Shown here: in pieces, positions 1-5,556 of the stretch | Layout: each line of letters begins with the position of its first letter | Numbering within the stretch: the stretch's first letter is position 1 | Assembly (NCBI GenBank): GCA_003554535.1 | Contig: PWGT01000231.1 | Span: 1-5,556, forward strand | Source: Syntrophomonadaceae bacterium | GTDB taxonomy: Bacteria > Bacillota_D > Dethiobacteria > DTU022 > PWGO01 | Direction of reading: 5' to 3' | DNA: 5,556 nucleotides | Notes under the pieces: model-generated | Told to the model about the DNA's origin: nothing | Databases searched by the model: none | Seen by the model: only the letters and a program-made list of their open reading frames with translations | Position numbers and translations under genes: made by a program

Positions 1-343
1 CAGAAGCAAAAGTAAGCAACCTTTTTTCTCCCTCAATCGTCTGAAGATACTCTCTAGAAGTAACAAAAGGAGAAATAGGCATAACTACGCTTATATCAAC
101 ACCAGTGCTATCCATATATCTAATCAAATTATCCCGGGAAGCCATAGAAAGTCTTAGCTGATTATCCATGGATATAAGAAGACGCATTGGTTCCGGATAA
201 TTCCCTTCTTTCCAAAAAAGAAATTTATATCCCATAATCTCATAAAGGCGGATTAGCAGAGGCGGCATTTTGGCACGATGAGGATTATGCGGAACCCCTG
301 GCAGATTTAGCTGGAGGTGAGTATGAATGTCCAGCACTTTCAT
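1..343 (-). CDS. Amidohydrolase family protein (Amidohydro_2-like), N-terminal part, cut by window edge
   Basis: Reading leftwards from the ATG at 343, the frame stays open for 114 codons to the window edge, so the C-terminal part is missing. The protein opens MKVLDIHTHL, and H7-T-H9 is the HxH metal-binding motif at the end of the first barrel strand of the amidohydrolase superfamily. Residues 71-113 (a helix with NLIRYMDSTGVD, then ISVVMPISPF and RLLTFAS) fit the Amidohydro_2 (PF04909) pattern, in which a 'GVD..VVMP' strand precedes 'R...FAS'. Such enzymes are cytosolic metal-dependent hydrolases or decarboxylases; the substrate cannot be read from this part. The start is well fixed: an in-frame TGA lies at 356-358, just upstream, and GAAAGGG sits 7 bases before the ATG. 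The gene lies 43 bases downstream of the LarA-like gene on the same strand with no terminator between, so co-transcription is likely. Family is fairly sure; function is not. Confidence 0.85.
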   Translation of the reverse strand, partial: MKVLDIHTHLQLNLPGVPHNPHRAKMPPLLIRLYEIMGYKFLFWKEGNYPEPMRLLISMDNQLRLSMASRDNLIRYMDSTGVDISVVMPISPFVTSREYLQTIEGEKRLLTFAS

Positions 344-350
344 AAATTTT

Positions 351-357
351 CCCTTTC
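351..357 (-). promoter_or_regulatory. Ribosome binding site of the amidohydrolase gene
   Basis: On the minus strand GAAAGGG lies 7 bases upstream of the ATG at 343. It is a partial match to AAGGAGG, weaker than the sites of the other genes here. With the in-frame TGA at 356-358 it leaves the ATG at 343 as the only reasonable start. Confidence 0.55.
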
Positions 358-386
358 ATTGCAATTAGAATAATTATAGTAATGCC

Positions 387-1733
387 CTAATCCTTCATCC
401 CCTTATCTTCTTTAACTATGGGAAAAGTTGCTCCTGCTTCTGGAAACACTGCTACTCTTGCTTTACGCGGAATTTTTTTAACTGCTTTATTTACATTCTC
501 CTGGGGATCGCTGGAATGCATAAAATATCCCATCTTTTTAGCTTCATCAGGGGTAAGGGTAGGAACATAGCAAAAAAGCTCGTATTCTCTCATTAACTGT
601 AAGGAGTAATACATAAGAAATCTTTCTTCCACATTCAACCCTTTTCGAACTCTATCCAAAAATCCTAAAATGCGGGAAGGCCCTAAAAGACGAAGAATTC
701 TTTTCAAAAGCCACTGGGGCTTACTCCCTTCAGGAGGGACAATATCATCCAGGCCTCTTTCGGCTTTAAGAAAAGCGATTACAGTTCCACCTGGTTTTAA
801 AGCGGGCAGACTGTTTCCCACCCCTTTCATACTCTGTTTAAAATTGATATCCATGGGATAAGAGTTAACGATTATAGCATCTACACGCTTTTCAAGATAT
901 TTTCCTGCTACCTTTTTGTTAAATTCGACTGCCTCCCGATGGCAAGCTATTGCATCACCGGCAAAAGAAGCAATCACCTTTTGAGAAGGATTTAAAATCA
1001 CGTTAATACAAAAAATGTAAGCTTCTATCATATCCTGAATTTCTTCCAGATCTTGCCGAAAAGAATTTTCTTCTGCCTCCATTCCTACCCGGTTAAACTT
1101 GTATGGAGGTTCTGCAATAATAGCATGGTGCTCTCCTATAGTTTCGGTAGCAGCTACTCCCGGCAGTAAATTTTTTAGCCCACCTCCGAATCCCGCCCAA
1201 AGATGAGGTTCAACCATGCCAATGCTAATTATTAAGTCTGCTTCAGCCAGGTGTTTGTTCAAATACACAGGAGTCCCTCTTCTGGTTTTTCCAAAATAAC
1301 TATTACTATTTGAATCAAAAGCATTATGGTTCTCCCAATATACACGCTGCAAATTTTCAGCCCCGACCTTTTCTGCCATTTCGTCCTCTGTTAATGGAGT
1401 ATGTATACCCAGAGCGGGTATGAGGACTACTTCTTTTAAATCTGCGCCTCCTTTTTCCAGTTCATCCAGCAAAAGATGGAAATAACGATAAGCTGGCGTG
1501 GGGCGGGTATTATCATCAACCACGATAACTATTTTCTTTCCTTTCAAATCAAACGAAGAAAGAGGCTGTAATTGTAAAGGATTTTTCAAAGACTCATTAA
1601 CCAGTTCCAATTCATCTTTATCAGGATCTTGCTCATGGCCAAGCCCCTTTTCGCTCTCGGGGTAAATTATTTCCCACGTATCAGGAACCTCTACAGATAA
1701 AAAATTATCACCCCAGGGCAATTGTATTTGCAT
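387..1733 (-). CDS. LarA-family (DUF2088) nickel-pincer-dependent 2-hydroxyacid racemase/epimerase
   Basis: A 448-residue protein, close to the ~425 of lactate racemase LarA, which interconverts hydroxy-acid stereoisomers using a nickel-pincer mononucleotide bound through a lysine. Numbered from the start at 1733, the N-terminal LarA domain has DDNTRPTP (D74, R77) and ALGIHTPLTEDE (H111). Next come VEPHLWAGFGGGLKNLLPG (H177, K187) and GEHHA (H203). These match in order and spacing D72, R75, H108, H174, K184 (cofactor attachment) and H200 (nickel ligand) of the Lactobacillus enzyme as I recall them. Q300 and K303 in FKQSMKG match its Q295 and K298. The C-terminal domain ends PEAGATFPIV, a family motif. 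The ATG at 1733 is preferred over the one at 1793 because GGAGAGGAG lies 9 bases before it and MQIQLPWGDN resembles usual LarA N-termini. No larB, larC or larE is present, so cofactor genes must lie elsewhere. Homologues act on lactate, malate, gluconate and others; the substrate here is undetermined. Confidence 0.92.
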   Translation of the reverse strand: MQIQLPWGDNFLSVEVPDTWEIIYPESEKGLGHEQDPDKDELELVNESLKNPLQLQPLSSFDLKGKKIVIVVDDNTRPTPAYRYFHLLLDELEKGGADLKEVVLIPALGIHTPLTEDEMAEKVGAENLQRVYWENHNAFDSNSNSYFGKTRRGTPVYLNKHLAEADLIISIGMVEPHLWAGFGGGLKNLLPGVAATETIGEHHAIIAEPPYKFNRVGMEAEENSFRQDLEEIQDMIEAYIFCINVILNPSQKVIASFAGDAIACHREAVEFNKKVAGKYLEKRVDAIIVNSYPMDINFKQSMKGVGNSLPALKPGGTVIAFLKAERGLDDIVPPEGSKPQWLLKRILRLLGPSRILGFLDRVRKGLNVEERFLMYYSLQLMREYELFCYVPTLTPDEAKKMGYFMHSSDPQENVNKAVKKIPRKARVAVFPEAGATFPIVKEDKGMKD

Positions 1734-1742
1734 CAATCTACA

Positions 1743-1751
1743 CTCCTCTCC
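1743..1751 (-). promoter_or_regulatory. Strong ribosome binding site fixing the LarA-like start
   Basis: GGAGAGGAG on the minus strand lies 9 bases upstream of the ATG at 1731-1733. No comparable site precedes the in-frame ATGs at 1788-1793, where the upstream bases are AT-rich. This decides for a 448-residue protein rather than 468. Confidence 0.8.
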
Positions 1752-1820
1752 TGGCAAATGGGCAATTTTTTTATATAAGTAACATACCATCATAAACTAA
1801 TTTACCTAATTATTGCTTAA

Positions 1821-1850
1821 ATTGTACAATCATTCAATAATAATATTCAA
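1821..1850 (-). promoter_or_regulatory. Candidate promoter for the LarA-like operon (proximal)
   Basis: On the minus strand TTGAAT (1845-1850) and TACAAT (1821-1826) are 18 bases apart and match the -35 and -10 consensus at 4/6 and 5/6. The -10 lies inside the palindrome ATTGTACAAT, which could be an operator. A transcript from here would have a leader of about 80 bases. In such AT-rich DNA chance matches are common. Confidence 0.3.
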
Positions 1851-1873
1851 AATTTCTCCAATTTCAGTTGAAA

Positions 1874-1900
1874 ATTATCAAACTCGGTCTCCTATGTCAA
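1874..1900 (-). promoter_or_regulatory. Candidate promoter for the LarA-like operon (distal)
   Basis: On the minus strand there is a perfect TTGACA (1895-1900) with GATAAT (1874-1879, 5/6) 15 bases downstream. The hexamers are better than those of the proximal candidate, but the spacer is two bases short of the optimum. The leader would be about 135 bases. Confidence 0.3.
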
Positions 1901-1990
1901 AATAATAATCAAAAATTATTGCATTTTCCTATAACAAACCTAAACTCCCATCCTATTACCTATTTCTAAGCCATTAATCGTCTTTTGCAC

Positions 1991-2020
1991 TTTATATTAC
2001 CATCACAAGTGTGTTAAGAT
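1991..2020 (+). promoter_or_regulatory. Candidate promoter for the nucleotidase gene
   Basis: An extended -10 element, TGTTAAGAT (hexamer TAAGAT at 2015-2020, TG at 2012-2013), has TTTATA (1991-1996) as a weak -35 at 18 bases. The leader would be about 65 bases. The inverted repeat TCACA-N13-TGTGA (2003-2025) brackets the -10 and could bind a regulator. An alternative -10, TAGAAT at 2033-2038, lacks a fitting -35. Confidence 0.3.
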
Positions 2021-2075
2021 TGTGAAAATACATAGAATAATATGTCATTTAGAAAATCAGATTTATTATCCCCCT

Positions 2076-2083
2076 GGAGGAGG
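2076..2083 (+). promoter_or_regulatory. Ribosome binding site deciding the TTG start of the nucleotidase
   Basis: GGAGGAGG lies 8 bases upstream of the TTG at 2092, an almost ideal Shine-Dalgarno sequence and spacing. It supports TTG over the in-frame ATG at 2155, which has no such site and would remove the basic n-region of the signal sequence. Confidence 0.8.
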
Positions 2084-2091
2084 AAGACTGA

Positions 2092-4161
2092 TTGTTTTTA
2101 AATAAAGCCCTTATTATATTTTTGCCAAGACAAAAACGCTTTACATTCCATTTCATGGTTTTTTTTATTATACTCGTCACCATGCCTTTGCCTTCATCTA
2201 TCCAGCTTAATGCTTCTGAACAGGACAAAGTAAATTTTACCATTTTACACACAAATGATGAACATTCTGCCCTCATCCCTCGAGGACCGGCGATAGATTA
2301 TCATCCAGAAAAAAAGGACCCTACCAGGGGAGGGTTCAGTCGATTGGCCACTGCTGTAAACAACCTTGAAGCTCAAAAAGAGGATGAAGAAGTAATTCTA
2401 ATCAACGCCGGAGACTTTATGGGAGGCACTATGTACAACTGGCTGGCGCTGGAAGGATATGCCCCGGAATTAAACCTCATGCAGGATATTGGTTATGATA
2501 TTGTAGCATTGGGAAACCATGAGTTTGATTTGGGTCCGGATGTCCTTGCAGATTATCTTGAAGCTGCAGGATACCCGAAAGCCAGTACTAAAACTACCCT
2601 GATGGGAACCAATATTGATATTCCAAATCATCATCCCCTGGCAAATAAAGAAATTGAAAACTTACATGTCAAAAAAATTGAAGATGGGCCCAAGATAGGT
2701 TTTTTTAGCCTTATAGGATATGATGCCATTAATGTTGTTGTGGAATCGGGACCCGTTGAATTTTCTGATCCCTTAGATACTGCTCGTACTTCAGTGGAAA
2801 AATTAAAAGATGAAAAAAATGTAGACCTGGTAATAGGTGTAACTCATTCGGGAATTGAGGAAGACCGTGAAATGGCGGAAAAAATAGACGGAATAGACGC
2901 AATAGTGGGAGGCCATAGCCACACTGAAATGGAAGAACCCGAGCTAATTAATGACACCATCATTGTGCAGGCCGGTGAACTCATAGAACATTTGGGAATT
3001 TTAGAGCTGAGCTATTTTCCCCATAACGGCGAGTTAAAAATCCGGAACGAGAAAACCGGAACTCCGCATCTTCTACCTGTGGATGATAATATTGAAAAAG
3101 ACCCTTCTATCAATAAGTCTTTAGAAAAGTACACTAATAAATTAGAAACAATGATTTACGAAATAACCGATGGTGAATTTTCAGATATACTGGAACCAGT
3201 GGGTACTTCTGATTTTACTCTTGCTAACCGGCCCTACGACCAGGAAAACCAGTTCGGGAATTTTATTGCTGACGCCATGCGCTTGGTAACAGAAGAAATA
3301 ACAGGGAAAGAAGTAGACTGCGCAGCCCAGGGCAGTGGAATTATTCGCAATGAAATAGTACCGGGTACCATGGAACATTCCCGGGGAAAAATTTCTCTCT
3401 ATGATCTTACCGAAGCAGTCGCCCTGGGAAGTAGCCCTGAAAACACACCTGGTTTTCCGCTGGCCTCGGTGTATTTAACCGGGGAAGAGATTAGACGTAT
3501 AATGGAAATATCTACTCTGGCCAGTCAATATTATGGGAGCAATTACTTCCTGCAAGTTTCCGGAGTCCGCTTCACTTATGACCCAGATAGGGTTATACTT
3601 TTTCAAATTCCGGGCATTGATCTCCCCTACCCCTCACTGCGTTCGGTAACCAATGCGGAAATATATACAGGAACTGGCCTTCAGCCCCCGGAAAGTGAAG
3701 ACTATACTCCTCTCCAAAGGGGAGATGATGAATTATACCATGTAGTAACCGATTATACACTCATTGAAAATGCCGTTCCCCGGGTTGAAGAAGAAGCACC
3801 CTGGCTAAACATAAACCCTAAAGATAAAAAAGGCAATCTTATAGAAGACCCCGAAGATCCTTTACTCCGCCATAATGGGGAAATATTGAGCGTGTGGCAG
3901 GCGGTGCTTGAATATATGGACCAACAACCCGAAAGTCCTGATGGCAACCCTCAAGTAAAGCCATACTATCAAGAAACCACCAACCGAATTGTAGAACAAT
4001 ATAATACTGGTCTCCTTACGTGGCCTGTGCTTTTTTTAGGGCTAATATATACCGTAGCCCCCTGGCTGTTATTGATTTTCCTTGTACTTATTGGAATTAT
4101 GGGGATAATAATTAAAAGAAGAATACAATATAAAAAGAAAACACCCACCAGCTTACCTTAA
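2092..4161 (+). CDS. Membrane-anchored extracellular metallophosphatase/5'-nucleotidase (UshA-like)
   Basis: A 689-residue enzyme of the bifunctional metallophosphatase/5'-nucleotidase family, which releases phosphate from nucleotides or related phosphoesters outside the cell. The N-terminus is a signal sequence: basic RQKR at 13-16, a hydrophobic stretch at 19-34, and a likely cleavage after LNA (41). The two-metal catalytic domain (about 47-330) is complete: HTNDEH (D56, H58), NAGD (D108), GNHE (N142, H143), THSG (H252) and GGHSH (H275, H277). The C-terminal nucleotidase domain (about 370-635) has ENQFGNFIADAMR, QGSGIIRNEI (R419) and PLASVYLTGEE. Residues about 644-674 form a membrane segment followed by KRR and KKK, so the catalytic part faces outwards with a cytoplasmic tail; there is no LPXTG. 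The substrate pocket departs from E. coli UshA, so nucleotide specificity is uncertain. The gene is monocistronic in view, divergent from the racemase operon and convergent with the regulator. Confidence 0.9.
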   Translation: MFLNKALIIFLPRQKRFTFHFMVFFIILVTMPLPSSIQLNASEQDKVNFTILHTNDEHSALIPRGPAIDYHPEKKDPTRGGFSRLATAVNNLEAQKEDEEVILINAGDFMGGTMYNWLALEGYAPELNLMQDIGYDIVALGNHEFDLGPDVLADYLEAAGYPKASTKTTLMGTNIDIPNHHPLANKEIENLHVKKIEDGPKIGFFSLIGYDAINVVVESGPVEFSDPLDTARTSVEKLKDEKNVDLVIGVTHSGIEEDREMAEKIDGIDAIVGGHSHTEMEEPELINDTIIVQAGELIEHLGILELSYFPHNGELKIRNEKTGTPHLLPVDDNIEKDPSINKSLEKYTNKLETMIYEITDGEFSDILEPVGTSDFTLANRPYDQENQFGNFIADAMRLVTEEITGKEVDCAAQGSGIIRNEIVPGTMEHSRGKISLYDLTEAVALGSSPENTPGFPLASVYLTGEEIRRIMEISTLASQYYGSNYFLQVSGVRFTYDPDRVILFQIPGIDLPYPSLRSVTNAEIYTGTGLQPPESEDYTPLQRGDDELYHVVTDYTLIENAVPRVEEEAPWLNINPKDKKGNLIEDPEDPLLRHNGEILSVWQAVLEYMDQQPESPDGNPQVKPYYQETTNRIVEQYNTGLLTWPVLFLGLIYTVAPWLLLIFLVLIGIMGIIIKRRIQYKKKTPTSLP

Positions 4162-4218
4162 TCTTAATATCTTATAACCACTATATTATCTGCTTACTTG
4201 ACCTAATTTTTTCACGCT

Positions 4219-5556
4219 TTATTGTTTTGCTATATGATTAACCAGCAAAGTTGCCCGATTACCTTTGGAATTGTAAAACAATCCATCTGCCATCAAATTA
4301 ACAAGTTTAACCCCCCTGCCCCTTTCCGAAAAATTGTCTATATCGATGGGGTGGTCAATTACTTTACACCATTCAAATCCATCTCCTTCGTCTTCTATTT
4401 CCAGCAGGACGTATTCCGGATCTAAAGTTAATTCTAGCCGAACCTTTTTTTGTATATCATACCGGTTGCCATGCTCTACGGCATTAGCCACCAGCTCATG
4501 AACACAAGCAATTATCTTATCTTTTTCAAAATGAGGCGGAATTATTTCCAATACTTGATCATAAAGTGGGTTTAATTCTTCTAATTTACTGGTAATCTCA
4601 AATTGATGTTTTTCCTGATTATCTTCGTCTATCTTAAGAACCAGGTAAGTAATATCATCATCGCCTACAAGTGATCTGTTATTGAATAAACAGAATTCTT
4701 TATTAATTCCTTGGACCACTGCATCCGCAGGAAGGTGGCTATACCGGTAAAAAACCTCATCACAAATATTATAAAACCAGTCTTCTCCATTATTTTGTTC
4801 TGTTAACCCATCGGTAGATATAAATAATGTGCATCCGTTGGCAAGATATACCTTTCTTTCCTCAAAAGACATTAACTCCAACGGAATTGAATTATTTATG
4901 AATAAACCTCTGGTTTCTAAACTCTCCATTTTGCCGTTTTTCCAGCTAAGCAGTGGGAAATTCTGAAAACCGGCACTGGAATAACTAAATTCATAAGTAT
5001 TCAAGTCTAAAACACCTATAAAAATACACACAATTTGCTCATCCGGATAATTTTCCCAGAGATAATGGCTGGCCAAGTGTTTTAAAATTTGTTTGGGAGA
5101 TATTTCTACAGAACTTAGCTGAGCATAATTATCGATTGCCTCTTTAACAAAAACGCTGATCAATGCTCCTTCCAGTCCATGCCCCATTACATCGGATAAA
5201 TAAAGTATTAGTTTATCCCCTTCCCTGATAACATTATAATAATCACCACCCATTCTTTCTGCAGGCTGATAATGGGCAGCAATAGAAACATCTAGAGCTT
5301 GAGGAATTTTAGCAGGCATAATTCTTTCATGTATAAACACAGCTTTATTAATTTCCTCATTTAATTGTCTATAAGCCAACTCCAGCTCTTTCTTGCTCTT
5401 TCCCAGCTCTTCTTGGGCTTTCTCTCTTTCAGTTACATCTTTGGTTATAGAACCAAAGATGTCCACCCCTTCTTGCTCTTGTTTAATGGGAAATGCATAG
5501 GTTTCAAAAACTCTCTCCTTCTCATTTATGGAGATAGTTTCTTTCACAAATTGGGA
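4219..5556 (-). CDS. PAS - SpoIIE/PP2C phosphatase - RsbW-like HATPase regulator, N-terminus beyond window edge
   Basis: The frame is open to the right edge (SQF precedes the GTG at 5547). The first visible residues are the second half of a PAS/PAC domain (ETYAFPIKQEQ, then FGSITKDVTERE), so the true start lies outside and the GTG is internal. Counting from that GTG, a coiled coil (40-70) leads into a SpoIIE-type PP2C phosphatase (71-306). It has PAERMGGDYY (D102), SDVMGHG (D119), STDGLTE (D246) and VGDDDIT (D297/D298), so the acidic metal ligands are kept. A GHKL ATPase domain of the RsbW/SpoIIAB type follows (about 314-442): N box HELVANAVEHGN (E351, N355), G1 box EDEGDGF (386-390) and G2 box GRGVKL (410-415). 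Known relatives dephosphorylate and phosphorylate STAS anti-sigma-factor antagonists; Rv1364c of Mycobacterium tuberculosis has a similar order plus a STAS domain, absent here. No membrane segment is visible. The partner is unknown. Confidence 0.92.
   Translation of the reverse strand, partial: SQFVKETISINEKERVFETYAFPIKQEQEGVDIFGSITKDVTEREKAQEELGKSKKELELAYRQLNEEINKAVFIHERIMPAKIPQALDVSIAAHYQPAERMGGDYYNVIREGDKLILYLSDVMGHGLEGALISVFVKEAIDNYAQLSSVEISPKQILKHLASHYLWENYPDEQIVCIFIGVLDLNTYEFSYSSAGFQNFPLLSWKNGKMESLETRGLFINNSIPLELMSFEERKVYLANGCTLFISTDGLTEQNNGEDWFYNICDEVFYRYSHLPADAVVQGINKEFCLFNNRSLVGDDDITYLVLKIDEDNQEKHQFEITSKLEELNPLYDQVLEIIPPHFEKDKIIACVHELVANAVEHGNRYDIQKKVRLELTLDPEYVLLEIEDEGDGFEWCKVIDHPIDIDNFSERGRGVKLVNLMADGLFYNSKGNRATLLVNHIAKQ

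Larger units (their letters stand above)
1734..2091. other. Non-coding divergent intergenic region
   Basis: This 358-base stretch separates the minus-strand racemase operon from the plus-strand nucleotidase gene. It is clearly more AT-rich than the flanking genes and I see no credible small gene in it. It must carry the promoters of both units. It contains several AT-only short inverted repeats, a 10-base perfect palindrome ATTGTACAAT (1821-1830) and a TCACA/TGTGA inverted repeat (2003-2007 and 2021-2025). I recognise no riboswitch, tRNA or terminator hairpin. Confidence 0.8.

Noticed and set aside
670..861. 63-codon open frame on the plus strand inside the racemase gene
   Set aside because: Antisense shadow of a well-supported gene, with no ribosome binding site or recognisable domain.
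1734..1793. N-terminal extension of the racemase to the ATG at 1793
   Set aside because: No ribosome binding site precedes it, while a strong one precedes the ATG at 1733; the extra residues do not look like the LarA family.
1808..1922. Nine-base direct repeat AATTATTGC (1808-1816 and 1914-1922) as paired regulator sites
   Set aside because: In such AT-rich DNA a 9-base repeat 106 bases apart is easily chance, and it has no dyad symmetry.
1734..2091. Riboswitch or small RNA in the divergent intergenic region
   Set aside because: No GC-containing paired stems or known conserved motif visible; only short AT stems.
2049..2276. 75-codon minus-strand frame over the start of the nucleotidase
   Set aside because: It overlaps the signal-peptide region antisense and has no recognisable features; chance frame.
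3181..3947. Two minus-strand frames (3181-3378 and 3753-3947) inside the nucleotidase
   Set aside because: Both lie antisense to conserved parts of the C-terminal domain and show no family resemblance.
387..4161. Functional link between the nickel-pincer mononucleotide cofactor of the racemase and the neighbouring nucleotidase
   Set aside because: The nucleotidase is exported and divergently transcribed, whereas the cofactor is made and used in the cytoplasm; adjacency alone is not evidence.
4165..4188. TAATAT/ATATTA inverted repeat as a bidirectional terminator
   Set aside because: Six AT pairs with a 12-base loop are too weak, and no T run follows directly.
4222..4425. 67-codon plus-strand frame opposite the regulator C-terminus
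   Set aside because: It is antisense to the G1 and G2 boxes of the ATPase domain, which explain the sequence fully.
1..5556. Mobile element, phage, defence or toxin-antitoxin system, CRISPR array, tRNA or rRNA
   Set aside because: Looked for on both strands; no transposase, terminal inverted repeats, regular repeats or RNA gene signatures are seen.

Overview
The window holds four protein genes in an AT-rich background (roughly 40% GC by eye) and no RNA gene, mobile element or CRISPR array. Strong AGGAGG-like ribosome binding sites, a TTG start, a SpoIIE-type phosphatase joined to an RsbW-like kinase, and an exported enzyme with a C-terminal membrane anchor all suggest a low-GC Gram-positive bacterium, most likely an anaerobic member of the Clostridia. 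This placement is an inference from gene style; no marker gene is present.

Layout: on the minus strand, a LarA-family nickel-pincer racemase/epimerase (387-1733) is followed 43 bases downstream by the N-terminal part of a metal-dependent amidohydrolase (1-343, cut by the left edge). They probably form one operon for a hydroxy-acid or related carbon compound. A 358-base non-coding AT-rich region (1734-2091) separates this operon from a divergent plus-strand gene (2092-4161). That gene encodes a secreted, membrane-anchored metallophosphatase/5'-nucleotidase of the UshA type. It is convergent, across a 57-base gap, with a minus-strand gene (4219-5556, cut by the right edge). The last gene encodes a PAS - coiled coil - PP2C/SpoIIE phosphatase - HATPase protein, a regulator of the partner-switching type.

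Nothing ties the three transcription units into one pathway. The LarA-like enzyme and the amidohydrolase probably act on the same or successive intracellular metabolites. The nucleotidase acts outside the membrane, and the phosphatase/kinase is a signalling protein. I see no clear undescribed system. The points most worth checking are the unknown substrate of the LarA-amidohydrolase pair, the divergent substrate pocket of the nucleotidase, and the joined opposing activities of the regulator. Two start sites also need correcting: the racemase starts at 1733 rather than 1793, and the GTG at 5547 is internal.
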